From contig JAHWJJ010000194.1 of NCBI GenBank assembly GCA_019348475.1, positions 1-8,116 on the forward strand: DNA of 8,116 bases. Reading direction: 5' to 3'. Origin of the DNA: Gemmatimonadota bacterium. GTDB taxonomy: Bacteria; Gemmatimonadota; Gemmatimonadetes; Longimicrobiales; Longimicrobiaceae. The notes under the pieces were generated by a model, which ran no database searches, had not been told where the DNA came from, and was given only the letters and a program-made list of their open reading frames with translations. Position 1 is the stretch's first letter; every line of letters begins with the position of its first letter. Positions 1 to 5,021 of this stretch are shown here, in pieces. Position numbers and translations under genes: made by a program.

Positions 1-112
1 CAGGGGTTTTTGGGGGAGGTGCGAGCCTGAGCGAGCGGAGGGGGCGCGGCGCGGACCCGCCGTCGCGACGGAAAGCGCCTAACGCCGTCTTGTCTCGTGC
101 TGGAGGCGGGGG
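1..112. other. Upstream stretch, possible tail of a preceding gene
   Basis: This stretch lies before the MerR gene. Three + strand frames are open from the window edge, with stops at 28-30, 80-82 and 114-116. The last stop would overlap the MerR ATG as ATGA. The peptides are short and low in complexity, so I cannot say which frame, if any, is the end of a real upstream gene. A perfect 12-bp palindrome sits at 60-71, and a GGAGG ribosome binding site at 102-106 serves the next gene. Confidence 0.3.
60..71. repeat. 12-bp perfect palindrome upstream of MerR gene
   Basis: CCGTCGCGACGG is its own reverse complement and ends 41 nt before the MerR start codon. MerR-family dimers bind dyad-symmetric operators, usually placed between the -35 and -10 boxes, so this could be an autoregulatory site. 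I see no convincing promoter hexamers around it. In DNA this GC-rich, a 12-bp palindrome can also arise by chance. Confidence 0.3.
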
Positions 113-463
113 ATGAAACGGCCGCAGCGGGAGTTCTACGCCATTGGCGAGGTGTGCGCGCTGTTCGACGTGAAGCCGCACGTGCTGCGCTACTGGGAGA
201 CGCAGTTCCCGGCCCTGTCGCCGCCCAAGAACCGCGCGGGGAACCGCGTGTACCGCGCCCGCGACCTGGAGCTGATCGCCCTGATCCGCCACCTGGTGCA
301 CGACGAGCGCTACACGCTGGAGGGCGCCCGCAAACGCATCGACGAGCTGCGCCAGGAAGGCGCCGCGGCGGAAATGGCTTCGCGCGCGCTGGAGCGCTCC
401 TTCGTACGCTCGCTGCGCAATGAGCTGGAGGAGATCCTGGAGCTGCTCGCGCCCGTCGGGTGA
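113..463 (+). CDS. MerR-family helix-turn-helix transcriptional regulator (small, no effector domain)
   Basis: This 116-residue cytoplasmic protein has a typical MerR winged helix-turn-helix. YAIGEVCALFDV (about 9-20) forms the first helix-turn-helix, R26-Y27-W28-E29 is the conserved 'RYWE' segment, and GNRVYRARDLELI (43-55) is the wing and second helix. The rest (about 60-113) is helical and charged, consistent with a dimerisation helix. There is no ligand-binding extension and no cysteine cluster; the only cysteine, C15, is in the DNA-binding domain. It is therefore unlikely to be a metal or redox sensor of the CueR/SoxR kind. It resembles the short MerR-like proteins often found beside ihfA in other bacteria. 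The start is supported by GGAGG at 102-106, 6 nt before the ATG. Its target is unknown. Family assignment is confident; physiological role is not. Confidence 0.9.
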   Translation: MKRPQREFYAIGEVCALFDVKPHVLRYWETQFPALSPPKNRAGNRVYRARDLELIALIRHLVHDERYTLEGARKRIDELRQEGAAAEMASRALERSFVRSLRNELEEILELLAPVG

Positions 464-493
464 GGATTCGCGGCTCTCTCACCGCGGGCCCCA

Positions 494-513
494 CCGCGGG
501 CTAAAGCCCGCGG
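494..513. repeat. REP-like palindrome
   Basis: CCGCGGGCTAAAGCCCGCGG folds into a 9-bp perfect stem (494-502 with 505-513) around an AA loop. A partial copy of the arm, CCGCGGG, occurs just upstream at 482-488. No T-tract follows, so a classical intrinsic terminator is unlikely. It lies 31 nt after the MerR stop and could protect the mRNA 3' end or be a dispersed REP-type repeat. I recall similar GGGCTAAAGCCC cores in other GC-rich genomes, but could not check copy number. Confidence 0.6.
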
Positions 514-635
514 CTGGAACTGCCATAAGACCCGCCCTGGGCTCGCGGAGCTCGCCCGGCGCGGCTTCACCTGCTCGCATTGGGCGGGGCCTGCGTGCAT
601 GTGGGGTCGGCGCATGAGCAACCATCCCGTGCAGC

Positions 636-712
636 ACCGGCCTTACGCAACCCCTCCCCCGGGGTTGGGGGAGGGGTCGACCGCCGTCGCGAGGAACGAG
701 CGAAAGGCCGGT
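636..712. repeat. Nested inverted-repeat element (REPIN/MITE-like)
   Basis: The outer arms ACCGGCCTTACGC (636-648) and GCGAAAGGCCGGT (700-712) are inverted copies matching at 12 of 13 positions. Inside them is a second perfect inverted repeat, ACCCCTCCCCC (650-660) with GGGGGAGGGGT (667-677), around a 6-nt loop. The whole is 77 bp with no coding potential. I see no flanking target-site duplication. It could be a small non-autonomous mobile repeat, a REPIN-like dimer or a structured RNA leader. No transposase is nearby. Confidence 0.45.
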
Positions 713-755
713 CGGGGGAGAGGGCCTCGCGCGCGCAGACGGACTTCAGCGGTTT

Positions 756-795
756 CGCTCACTCCCGCACTACCGCACTCACGCACTCCCGGACT
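756..795 (+). repeat. Five tandem 8-bp units abutting the sugar-kinase ATG
   Basis: Five consecutive octamers occupy 756-763, 764-771, 772-779, 780-787 and 788-795, and the next base is the A of the start codon. All end in ACT. The three middle units match the consensus nnCGCACT, and the fifth is CCCGGACT. The stretch is C/A/T-rich with isolated G residues and has no Shine-Dalgarno sequence. The same type of array precedes the cyclophilin gene. It may be an unstructured translation leader or an unstable simple repeat. Confidence 0.75.
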
Positions 796-1770
796 ATGAG
801 GCTCGGCGTCGTCGGCACGTTCGTCTGGGACACCATCTGGACGCTCGCCGACGTCCAGGCGGGGCGGCCGTTCGAGACGTGGGGCGGGGTGGCGTACTCG
901 CTTGCCGCCGCGGCCGCCGCGCGGGCGGATGGGTGGGCGATCGTGCCCATCGTCAAGGTGGGCGCGGACCTGGCCGGCGAGGCGCGGCGGTTCATGGCGG
1001 GGCTCCCCGGCGTGGACGCGCAGCCAGGCGTGCTCGTGGTCCCCGAGCCCAACAACCGCGTGGAACTGCGCTACACCGACGACGCGCGGCGCGGCGAGCG
1101 GCTGACCGGCGGCGTCAACGCGTGGACGTGGGACGACCTCGACGCGCGGCTGGCGGGGATCGATGCGCTGTACGTCAACTTCCTCTCCGGCTTCGAGATG
1201 GGGCTGGAGACGGCGGAGCGGCTGCGCGCCTCCTTCGCGGGGCCCATTTACGCGGACCTGCACTCGCTCTTCCTGGGGTGCCCGGGCGCCGGCGCCCGCG
1301 TGATGCGCAGCCTGCCGGAATGGGAGCGGTGGGCCGCCTGCTTTCACGCCGTGCAGATGAACGAGGACGAGCTGGGGATGCTCGGCGCGCCCGGCGATGA
1401 CGCGGCGGATCACCTCGCGGAGCGGCTGCTGGCGCACGGCCCGGGGATGGTGCTGGTTACGCGGGGCGGCGAGGGAGCCACCGCCACCGTGCGCGACGGC
1501 TTTCCCGCCGATCCGCTCCGCTGGCCCGGGTGGAAGCCGGGCGGTCACGCGCAGGCCCGCTCCACCACCATCGCTTCCGCGCAGGGCCGCCTCCCCGGCG
1601 ACCCCACCGGCGCGGGCGACGTGTGGGGCGTCACCTTCTTCTGCTCGCTCCTCGCTGGCATGCCGGTGGTGGATGCCGTCCGCCGCGCTCACCGCTTCGC
1701 CGGCGCGAAGATGTCCGTCCGCGGCGCGGCGGGGCTGTATCCCCACCTTGTGACCGGCGGGTTATTCTGA
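796..1770 (+). CDS. PfkB-family carbohydrate (ribokinase-like) kinase
   Basis: This 324-residue cytoplasmic kinase would phosphorylate a sugar or nucleoside with ATP; the substrate cannot be read from sequence. The second PfkB signature is clear: DPTGAGDVWG, with G272-A273-G274-D275 forming the anion hole and catalytic base. N189-E190-D191-E192 is the family's NxxE magnesium motif, and LVTRGGEGA precedes the ATP-binding part. The N-terminus begins at strand 1 (MRLGVVGTF), as expected for the fold. The first signature is atypical: GGVAYSLAAAAAA stands where ribokinases have GG-x-G-x-N-x-A, so this is a divergent subgroup. The frame is open back to position 580, but that extension reads through intergenic repeats, so I chose the ATG at 796. 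No Shine-Dalgarno precedes it, only the octamer array. About 50 nt separate it from the next gene, which has a different base composition, so a shared operon is doubtful. Confidence 0.88.
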   Translation: MRLGVVGTFVWDTIWTLADVQAGRPFETWGGVAYSLAAAAAARADGWAIVPIVKVGADLAGEARRFMAGLPGVDAQPGVLVVPEPNNRVELRYTDDARRGERLTGGVNAWTWDDLDARLAGIDALYVNFLSGFEMGLETAERLRASFAGPIYADLHSLFLGCPGAGARVMRSLPEWERWAACFHAVQMNEDELGMLGAPGDDAADHLAERLLAHGPGMVLVTRGGEGATATVRDGFPADPLRWPGWKPGGHAQARSTTIASAQGRLPGDPTGAGDVWGVTFFCSLLAGMPVVDAVRRAHRFAGAKMSVRGAAGLYPHLVTGGLF

Positions 1771-1779
1771 GGGTAGTAT
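1748..1779 (+). promoter_or_regulatory. Possible weak promoter for the orphan membrane gene
   Basis: TAGTAT at 1774-1779 resembles a -10 box and lies 42 nt before the ATG at 1822. The best upstream partner is TTGTGA at 1748-1753, but the 20-bp spacer is longer than the usual 17. It overlaps the 3' end of the kinase gene. The case rests on the AT-rich hexamers in otherwise GC-rich DNA. Confidence 0.25.
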
Positions 1780-1821
1780 GGTGACCAGTGCTCGCGCTTT
1801 TCCTCCCCACGCATCAACCGA

Positions 1822-2805
1822 ATGTCCGAGTTATTCAACAATCCGAAGCTGTTCTGGAGCGTGCTCGGCGCGTTTGCAGGTGTCTTGGCTCCGTTGCTCG
1901 GGCTCACCTGGATCCTCGCGCGATCGCATTATCAAGCGCGGCTGGAAGCGCAGGTGGAGGAGAATCAGCGGCTCCGTCTCCAAATTGATGAGTCCTCCCC
2001 GAAGCGTCTGCTCGAGGAACGCAAATCCCTCCGGGACCTAGGCTACGCCGAAGCAGAAGCCACCTATACGCCGAAGATCCTTGAGAAAGACCGGGAGATC
2101 AGGCGTATTCAGGAGGAGGGTGAGCGCCTTCGAAAACAACTTGATGAACCGGGGCGCGAGAACTTGAACCGGCGCCTGCGTCAAATAGAACAAGAGAAGC
2201 ATGACTTGGAGCGGCTTCGCGATCTCGCGTTCGATTTCGCTGATCGGCTTTCACGAGCAGCGGTACGTGGACTCGTTCGAGCCGAAGCGAACGAGCAAAG
2301 AACTCGTGCAACTAAAGTCCACGATTTTCTGAAAAACGGGGACGCGGTCCAAGAGTGGAAGGAAATCGCGGATGACATGCTTGCGAGCGGCGCCGCATCC
2401 GCCGAAGACGTTCTGTATGTAGATGCGTCTGATGGTGGACTTGGTGTGATAACCCACGTCAAAGTTAGAGGACATGCTTTTTTCGAGCGGCTGTCGAAGC
2501 AGCCGGGGTGGCAGATACTTAAGCGGGCTGACGATGCCGTCGCTAATGCGCTTACGGTTTGGACCCACCTCGTACTTGATATCCCTCGTAAGCCGCCGAT
2601 GGACCCGATCATCAGCTATCGCTCGGACAGGGAGTCTGTAGAATTCTCAATTGAGGGTGGTGGCGGGATCGTTCACACATTGGTGATCTTAGCTACGCTT
2701 GGGGGAGGGTGGCCTCATCCGATGGCGCGCGTTTTCTCCGGCCCCGCGGATACATCACATGCTGCCGCTCGCGCTTTTATCGAGGAGCACCGGCCGCTGG
2801 CATAG
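1822..2805 (+). CDS. Orphan membrane-anchored coiled-coil protein of unknown function
   Basis: I do not recognise this 327-residue protein. One hydrophobic helix (about residues 10-33, ending IL-AR before a charged stretch) suggests a single-pass inner-membrane anchor. Residues about 37-150 are rich in E, K, R, Q and L and carry heptad-like spacing, indicating a long coiled coil similar in layout to RmuC- or chemoreceptor-like stalks, though no signature of either is present. Residues about 160-327 form a mixed alpha/beta domain without a motif known to me; a GGGGIVHT stretch lies near residues 279-286. Several rare-looking AT-rich codons and many AAG, GAA and ATT codons give it visibly lower GC than its neighbours, a sign of acquisition by transfer. 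No Shine-Dalgarno precedes the ATG; an upstream ATG at 1788 opens another frame. The gene is intact. It stands alone between the kinase and the STAS/ATPase gene and may be an accessory insertion. Confidence 0.7.
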   Translation: MSELFNNPKLFWSVLGAFAGVLAPLLGLTWILARSHYQARLEAQVEENQRLRLQIDESSPKRLLEERKSLRDLGYAEAEATYTPKILEKDREIRRIQEEGERLRKQLDEPGRENLNRRLRQIEQEKHDLERLRDLAFDFADRLSRAAVRGLVRAEANEQRTRATKVHDFLKNGDAVQEWKEIADDMLASGAASAEDVLYVDASDGGLGVITHVKVRGHAFFERLSKQPGWQILKRADDAVANALTVWTHLVLDIPRKPPMDPIISYRSDRESVEFSIEGGGGIVHTLVILATLGGGWPHPMARVFSGPADTSHAAARAFIEEHRPLA

Positions 2806-2914
2806 CGGGATGGCTGCTACTCCCTCCTACGTTCTACCGATCTGCTCGCCGCACTTTCTCCCCCGCGCGCGGGGTGCTAAGTTGCCCCATGCACACGCCC
2901 CGATCCCGCGCCCG
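2806..2914. other. Intergenic region with a 14-bp palindrome
   Basis: This 109-bp gap holds a perfect palindrome, CCCCGCGCGCGGGG at 2861-2874. It is followed at once by TGCTAAGTT, a possible -10-like element, about 40 nt before the chosen ATG of the next gene. The palindrome could be an operator or simply GC-rich chance. An ATG at 2889 is out of frame with the next gene. Confidence 0.35.
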
Positions 2915-3859
2915 ATGACCTGCGTCGTCTCCGTTCCCCCCACGCTGGATTCCGACGCGTTCGACGCGCTGATCGCCGACGCGAACGCCGCGGGGGAGCA
3001 GCGGCTGCTGTTCGACGCGCGGCACGTGCGCTTCGCGGATCCGTACGGGATGACGGGGCTGCTGGCGCTGGGCGTGCACTTTACGCGCGACGGGGTGCCG
3101 CCCATCCTGCAGTTTCCCCAGTCGCCGGACGTCGCGGGGTACTTTACGCGGATAGGCTTCGTGGCCGCGGCGGAACACGTGTTCGAGATGCACGACGCCC
3201 CGCGGTCGCGCGCGGGCGAAAGCAGCGTGCTGCTCCCCATCACGGTGGTGGGGTCGTCCGACGACGTGCACGGGGTGATCGAGCAGCTGAACGAGCACCG
3301 CATCGGCGAGCTGCTGTCGGAGCAGCTGGGCTACTCGCAGGCGGACGCCATGGCGTTCAGCATGCTGCTGTCTGAGGTGTCGCAGAACATCGTGGAGCAC
3401 GCCGACGCGCCCGGGTGGGTGGGCATCCAGACGTACCGGCGCTGGCGGCGCGTGGACAAGCGGGTGGTGGTGATCGCCGTCATCGACCTGGGCGTGGGCT
3501 TCCGCGGTTCGCTGGAGCGCGAGCACGCGGGCCGCTTCGGCGAGCGCTGGGGCGATGCGACGGCGCTGGAGGCGGCCTTCATCCACGGGGTCACGCGCTT
3601 CCGCGATCCCGGCCGCGGCCAGGGGCTCAAGCAGATCCGCAGGCGGGTGGGGCGCTGGGGGGGCAAGATCGCCATCCGCAGCGGAACGGCCCGGATTTCG
3701 GACGTGCCGGAGTGGGACGACAGCGACCCGATGACGACGGAGCTGGCGCCCTTTCCCGGCGCGCAGATCCTGATCGTGCTCCCCGCGCGCTCGCCGGCCC
3801 CGCCCCCGGAGCCCGCGCCTTCGCGCCCCGGCGCGCGCCCCGGCCACGTGCGCCGCTGA
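2915..3859 (+). CDS. STAS-like domain fused to GHKL (histidine-kinase-like) ATPase
   Basis: This 314-residue soluble protein has two parts. Residues about 1-100 look like a STAS domain: a strand [10 protein letters not shown] leads to [13 protein letters not shown], the place where SpoIIAA-type proteins carry the phosphorylated DS motif, here D42-P43. Residues about 105-290 are a GHKL ATPase. The N-box is E154-x3-N158-x3-H162, the G1 box is D191-L-G193-V-G195-F, and the glycine-rich lid is GRGQGL (233-238). There is no phosphorylatable-histidine dimerisation domain, so it is closer to anti-sigma kinases of the SpoIIAB/RsbW type than to sensor kinases. The last 25 residues are Pro/Arg-rich and probably disordered. 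The frame is open well upstream into the preceding gene. The ATG at 2915 is the first giving a sensible STAS start, but it lacks a Shine-Dalgarno, so the start is uncertain. Its partner may be the STAS-like/winged-helix protein two genes on. Confidence 0.82.
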   Translation: MTCVVSVPPTLDSDAFDALIADANAAGEQRLLFDARHVRFADPYGMTGLLALGVHFTRDGVPPILQFPQSPDVAGYFTRIGFVAAAEHVFEMHDAPRSRAGESSVLLPITVVGSSDDVHGVIEQLNEHRIGELLSEQLGYSQADAMAFSMLLSEVSQNIVEHADAPGWVGIQTYRRWRRVDKRVVVIAVIDLGVGFRGSLEREHAGRFGERWGDATALEAAFIHGVTRFRDPGRGQGLKQIRRRVGRWGGKIAIRSGTARISDVPEWDDSDPMTTELAPFPGAQILIVLPARSPAPPPEPAPSRPGARPGHVRR

Positions 3860-3880
3860 ACCGCGCAGCGGCTGCCGCCG

Positions 3881-3942
3881 GACGCACTTTCGCACTTTCG
3901 CACTTTCGACTCACGCACTCACGCACTCACGCACTTCCGACC
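3881..3942 (+). repeat. Tandem octamer array abutting the cyclophilin ATG
   Basis: Eight 7-8 bp units run without a gap to the ATG at 3943. They are GACGCACT, two of TTCGCACT, a shortened TTCGACT, three of CACGCACT, and TCCGACC. The core CGCACT is the same as in the array before the sugar kinase. The stretch is poor in G, should be weakly structured as RNA, and offers no Shine-Dalgarno. Unit homogenisation (identical pairs and triplets) suggests slippage or expansion. Confidence 0.78.
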
Positions 3943-4419
3943 ATGCCGACCGTAACCTTCCAGACCAACAAGGGCTCCTTCACCGCCGAGCTCTACCCCA
4001 ACGAGGCCCCGGCGACGGTCGCCAACTTCACGAAGCTGGTGAAGGACGGCTACTACGACGGCATCATCTTTCACCGCGTGATCCCCGATTTCGTGGTGCA
4101 GGGCGGCGACCCGATCACGAAGGGGCCGCAGGGGCTGGAGGAGCGCGGCGTGGGCACCGGCGGCCCGGGATGGCAGATCAAGTGCGAGACGCAGGGGAAC
4201 CCGCACCGGCACGAGGTGGGGGCGCTCTCCATGGCGCACGCGGGCAAGGACACGGGCGGCAGCCAGTTCTTCATCGTCCTGAACGAGCAGAACACGCGGC
4301 ACCTGAACGGGGTGCACACCGTGTTCGGAAAGGTGACGGAGGGGCTGGACGTGATCTCGAAGCTCGCCCGGGGGGACCGGATGGAGAAGGTGACGGTGAA
4401 CGAGGGCGACGCGGCCTGA
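3943..4419 (+). CDS. Cyclophilin-type peptidyl-prolyl cis-trans isomerase
   Basis: This 158-residue protein spans nearly the whole cyclophilin domain and catalyses cis-trans isomerisation of Xaa-Pro bonds during folding. Key motifs are [14 protein letters not shown] (43-56), with the catalytic arginine R45, and GSQFFI (106-111), with Q108 and F110 in the active site. [12 protein letters not shown] (120-131) follows. Histidine 120 stands where human CypA has Trp121, as in many bacterial cyclophilins that bind cyclosporin poorly. No signal peptide is seen, so it should be cytoplasmic. The ATG follows the octamer array and gives the normal family N-terminus. The stop is 4 nt before the next start, so the three genes from here to 6203 probably share a transcript. 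Confidence 0.95.
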   Translation: MPTVTFQTNKGSFTAELYPNEAPATVANFTKLVKDGYYDGIIFHRVIPDFVVQGGDPITKGPQGLEERGVGTGGPGWQIKCETQGNPHRHEVGALSMAHAGKDTGGSQFFIVLNEQNTRHLNGVHTVFGKVTEGLDVISKLARGDRMEKVTVNEGDAA

Positions 4420-4423
4420 CGCC

Positions 4424-5017
4424 ATGCTGCACGGGCGGAAGGTCGCTCCGCTACCCATCGACCTGAGCCACGTAGGCCGCCGCTCGGTGACCTCGCTCTT
4501 CAGCAACCTGGTGACCCGCCCCACGGGACGGGCCATCCGCACCGGCGTGGAGAGCCAGATCGCCGAGATGGAGGGCGCGCCGCAGGTCACGCTCTCCATC
4601 CTGGACTTTGGCCAGGTGCGGGTGCTGGACTACTCGTGCGCGGACGAGATCGTGGCCAAGCTGCTGCTGCGCTACCTGGGCGACGAGCGGCCGGCCGAGG
4701 CGTTCTTCATCGTCCGCAATCTGCACGAGCACCACGCCGAGGCCATCGAAGCCGTCCTGGAACGCCACGAGCTGCTGCTGGTCGCCGTCACCGACGCGGA
4801 GGGGCCGGAGCTGCTGGGCGTGACCGACCCGGCGCAGCGCGCGGTCTGGGAGGCGCTGGTGCGCCGCGGCCGCGCCTCGCGCGCGGAGCTGGCGGACGAC
4901 ACCGGACTGCCGCGCGAGGCGGTGACGGCGGTGCTGGCCCACTTCTATCTCAAGCGGGTGGCGGCGGTGCACGTGGACGGCACCGTCTCGCCCCTTTCGG
5001 CGTTCCTGCAGGAGTAG
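4424..5017 (+). CDS. STAS-like (DUF4325-like) domain plus C-terminal winged helix
   Basis: This 197-residue protein is probably cytoplasmic. The segment about 15-125 resembles the STAS-like DUF4325 fold. It has a helix with GRRSVTSLFSNLV and TGRAIRTGVE, then strand LDFGQVRVLD and the helix cap D69-Y70-S71-C72-A73-D74-E75, where STAS proteins carry the regulatory serine. Residues about 138-195 look like a winged helix-turn-helix of MarR/ArsR type. AVWEALVRRG is helix 1, RAELADDTGLPREAVTAVLAHFYLKR the helix-turn-helix pair, and VAAVHVDGTVSPL the wing. A STAS module carrying its own DNA-binding domain could couple a phospho-switch directly to transcription; this is inference. The gene sits 4 nt after the cyclophilin stop and 4 nt before the PLP enzyme. 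The STAS/ATPase protein encoded upstream is a natural candidate partner. Family assignment is from motif memory only. Confidence 0.72.
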   Translation: MLHGRKVAPLPIDLSHVGRRSVTSLFSNLVTRPTGRAIRTGVESQIAEMEGAPQVTLSILDFGQVRVLDYSCADEIVAKLLLRYLGDERPAEAFFIVRNLHEHHAEAIEAVLERHELLLVAVTDAEGPELLGVTDPAQRAVWEALVRRGRASRAELADDTGLPREAVTAVLAHFYLKRVAAVHVDGTVSPLSAFLQE

Positions 5018-5021
5018 GCGC

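Larger units (their letters stand above)
464..755. other. Gene-free region with palindromic repeats
   Basis: About 290 bp between the MerR stop and the octamer array before the sugar kinase. Open frames here are low in complexity and coincide with repeats, so I call no gene. It contains a 20-bp near-perfect palindrome (494-513) and a nested inverted-repeat element (636-712). A shorter inverted pair, CCCGCCC at 531-537 and GGGCGGG at 582-588, is also present. A purine-rich stretch (711-722) partly repeats the right arm of the 650-677 hairpin. No clear promoter is visible. Confidence 0.6.

Noticed and set aside
580..795. N-terminal extension of the sugar kinase by 72 residues
   Set aside because: The added peptide is encoded by the inverted-repeat element and the octamer array and has no protein character. 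The kinase fold begins at the ATG at 796.
756..795. CRISPR array
   Set aside because: Units are 8 bp in direct tandem with no spacers, and no cas gene is present.
643..1746. Long minus-strand open frame over the kinase
   Set aside because: It is a shadow of the kinase gene, rich in Arg, Pro, His and Gly with no domain, a typical artefact of high-GC coding DNA. The same holds for the minus-strand frames over 2834-3895, 4950-6185 and 6893-7657.
2699..2914. N-terminal extension of the STAS/ATPase protein into the preceding gene
   Set aside because: It overlaps the 3' part of the orphan gene by about 100 nt and encodes a stretch with no domain character. The STAS-like part starts at 2915.
3852..3872. 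Hairpin GCCGCT/AGCGGC at the end of the STAS/ATPase gene as terminator
   Set aside because: The stem has only 6 bp, overlaps the stop codon and lacks a T-tract. It is too weak to call.
3415..3942. Fusion of an upstream reading frame to the cyclophilin
   Set aside because: The upstream part is an alternative-frame reading of the STAS/ATPase gene followed by the octamer array. The cyclophilin domain begins normally at 3943.
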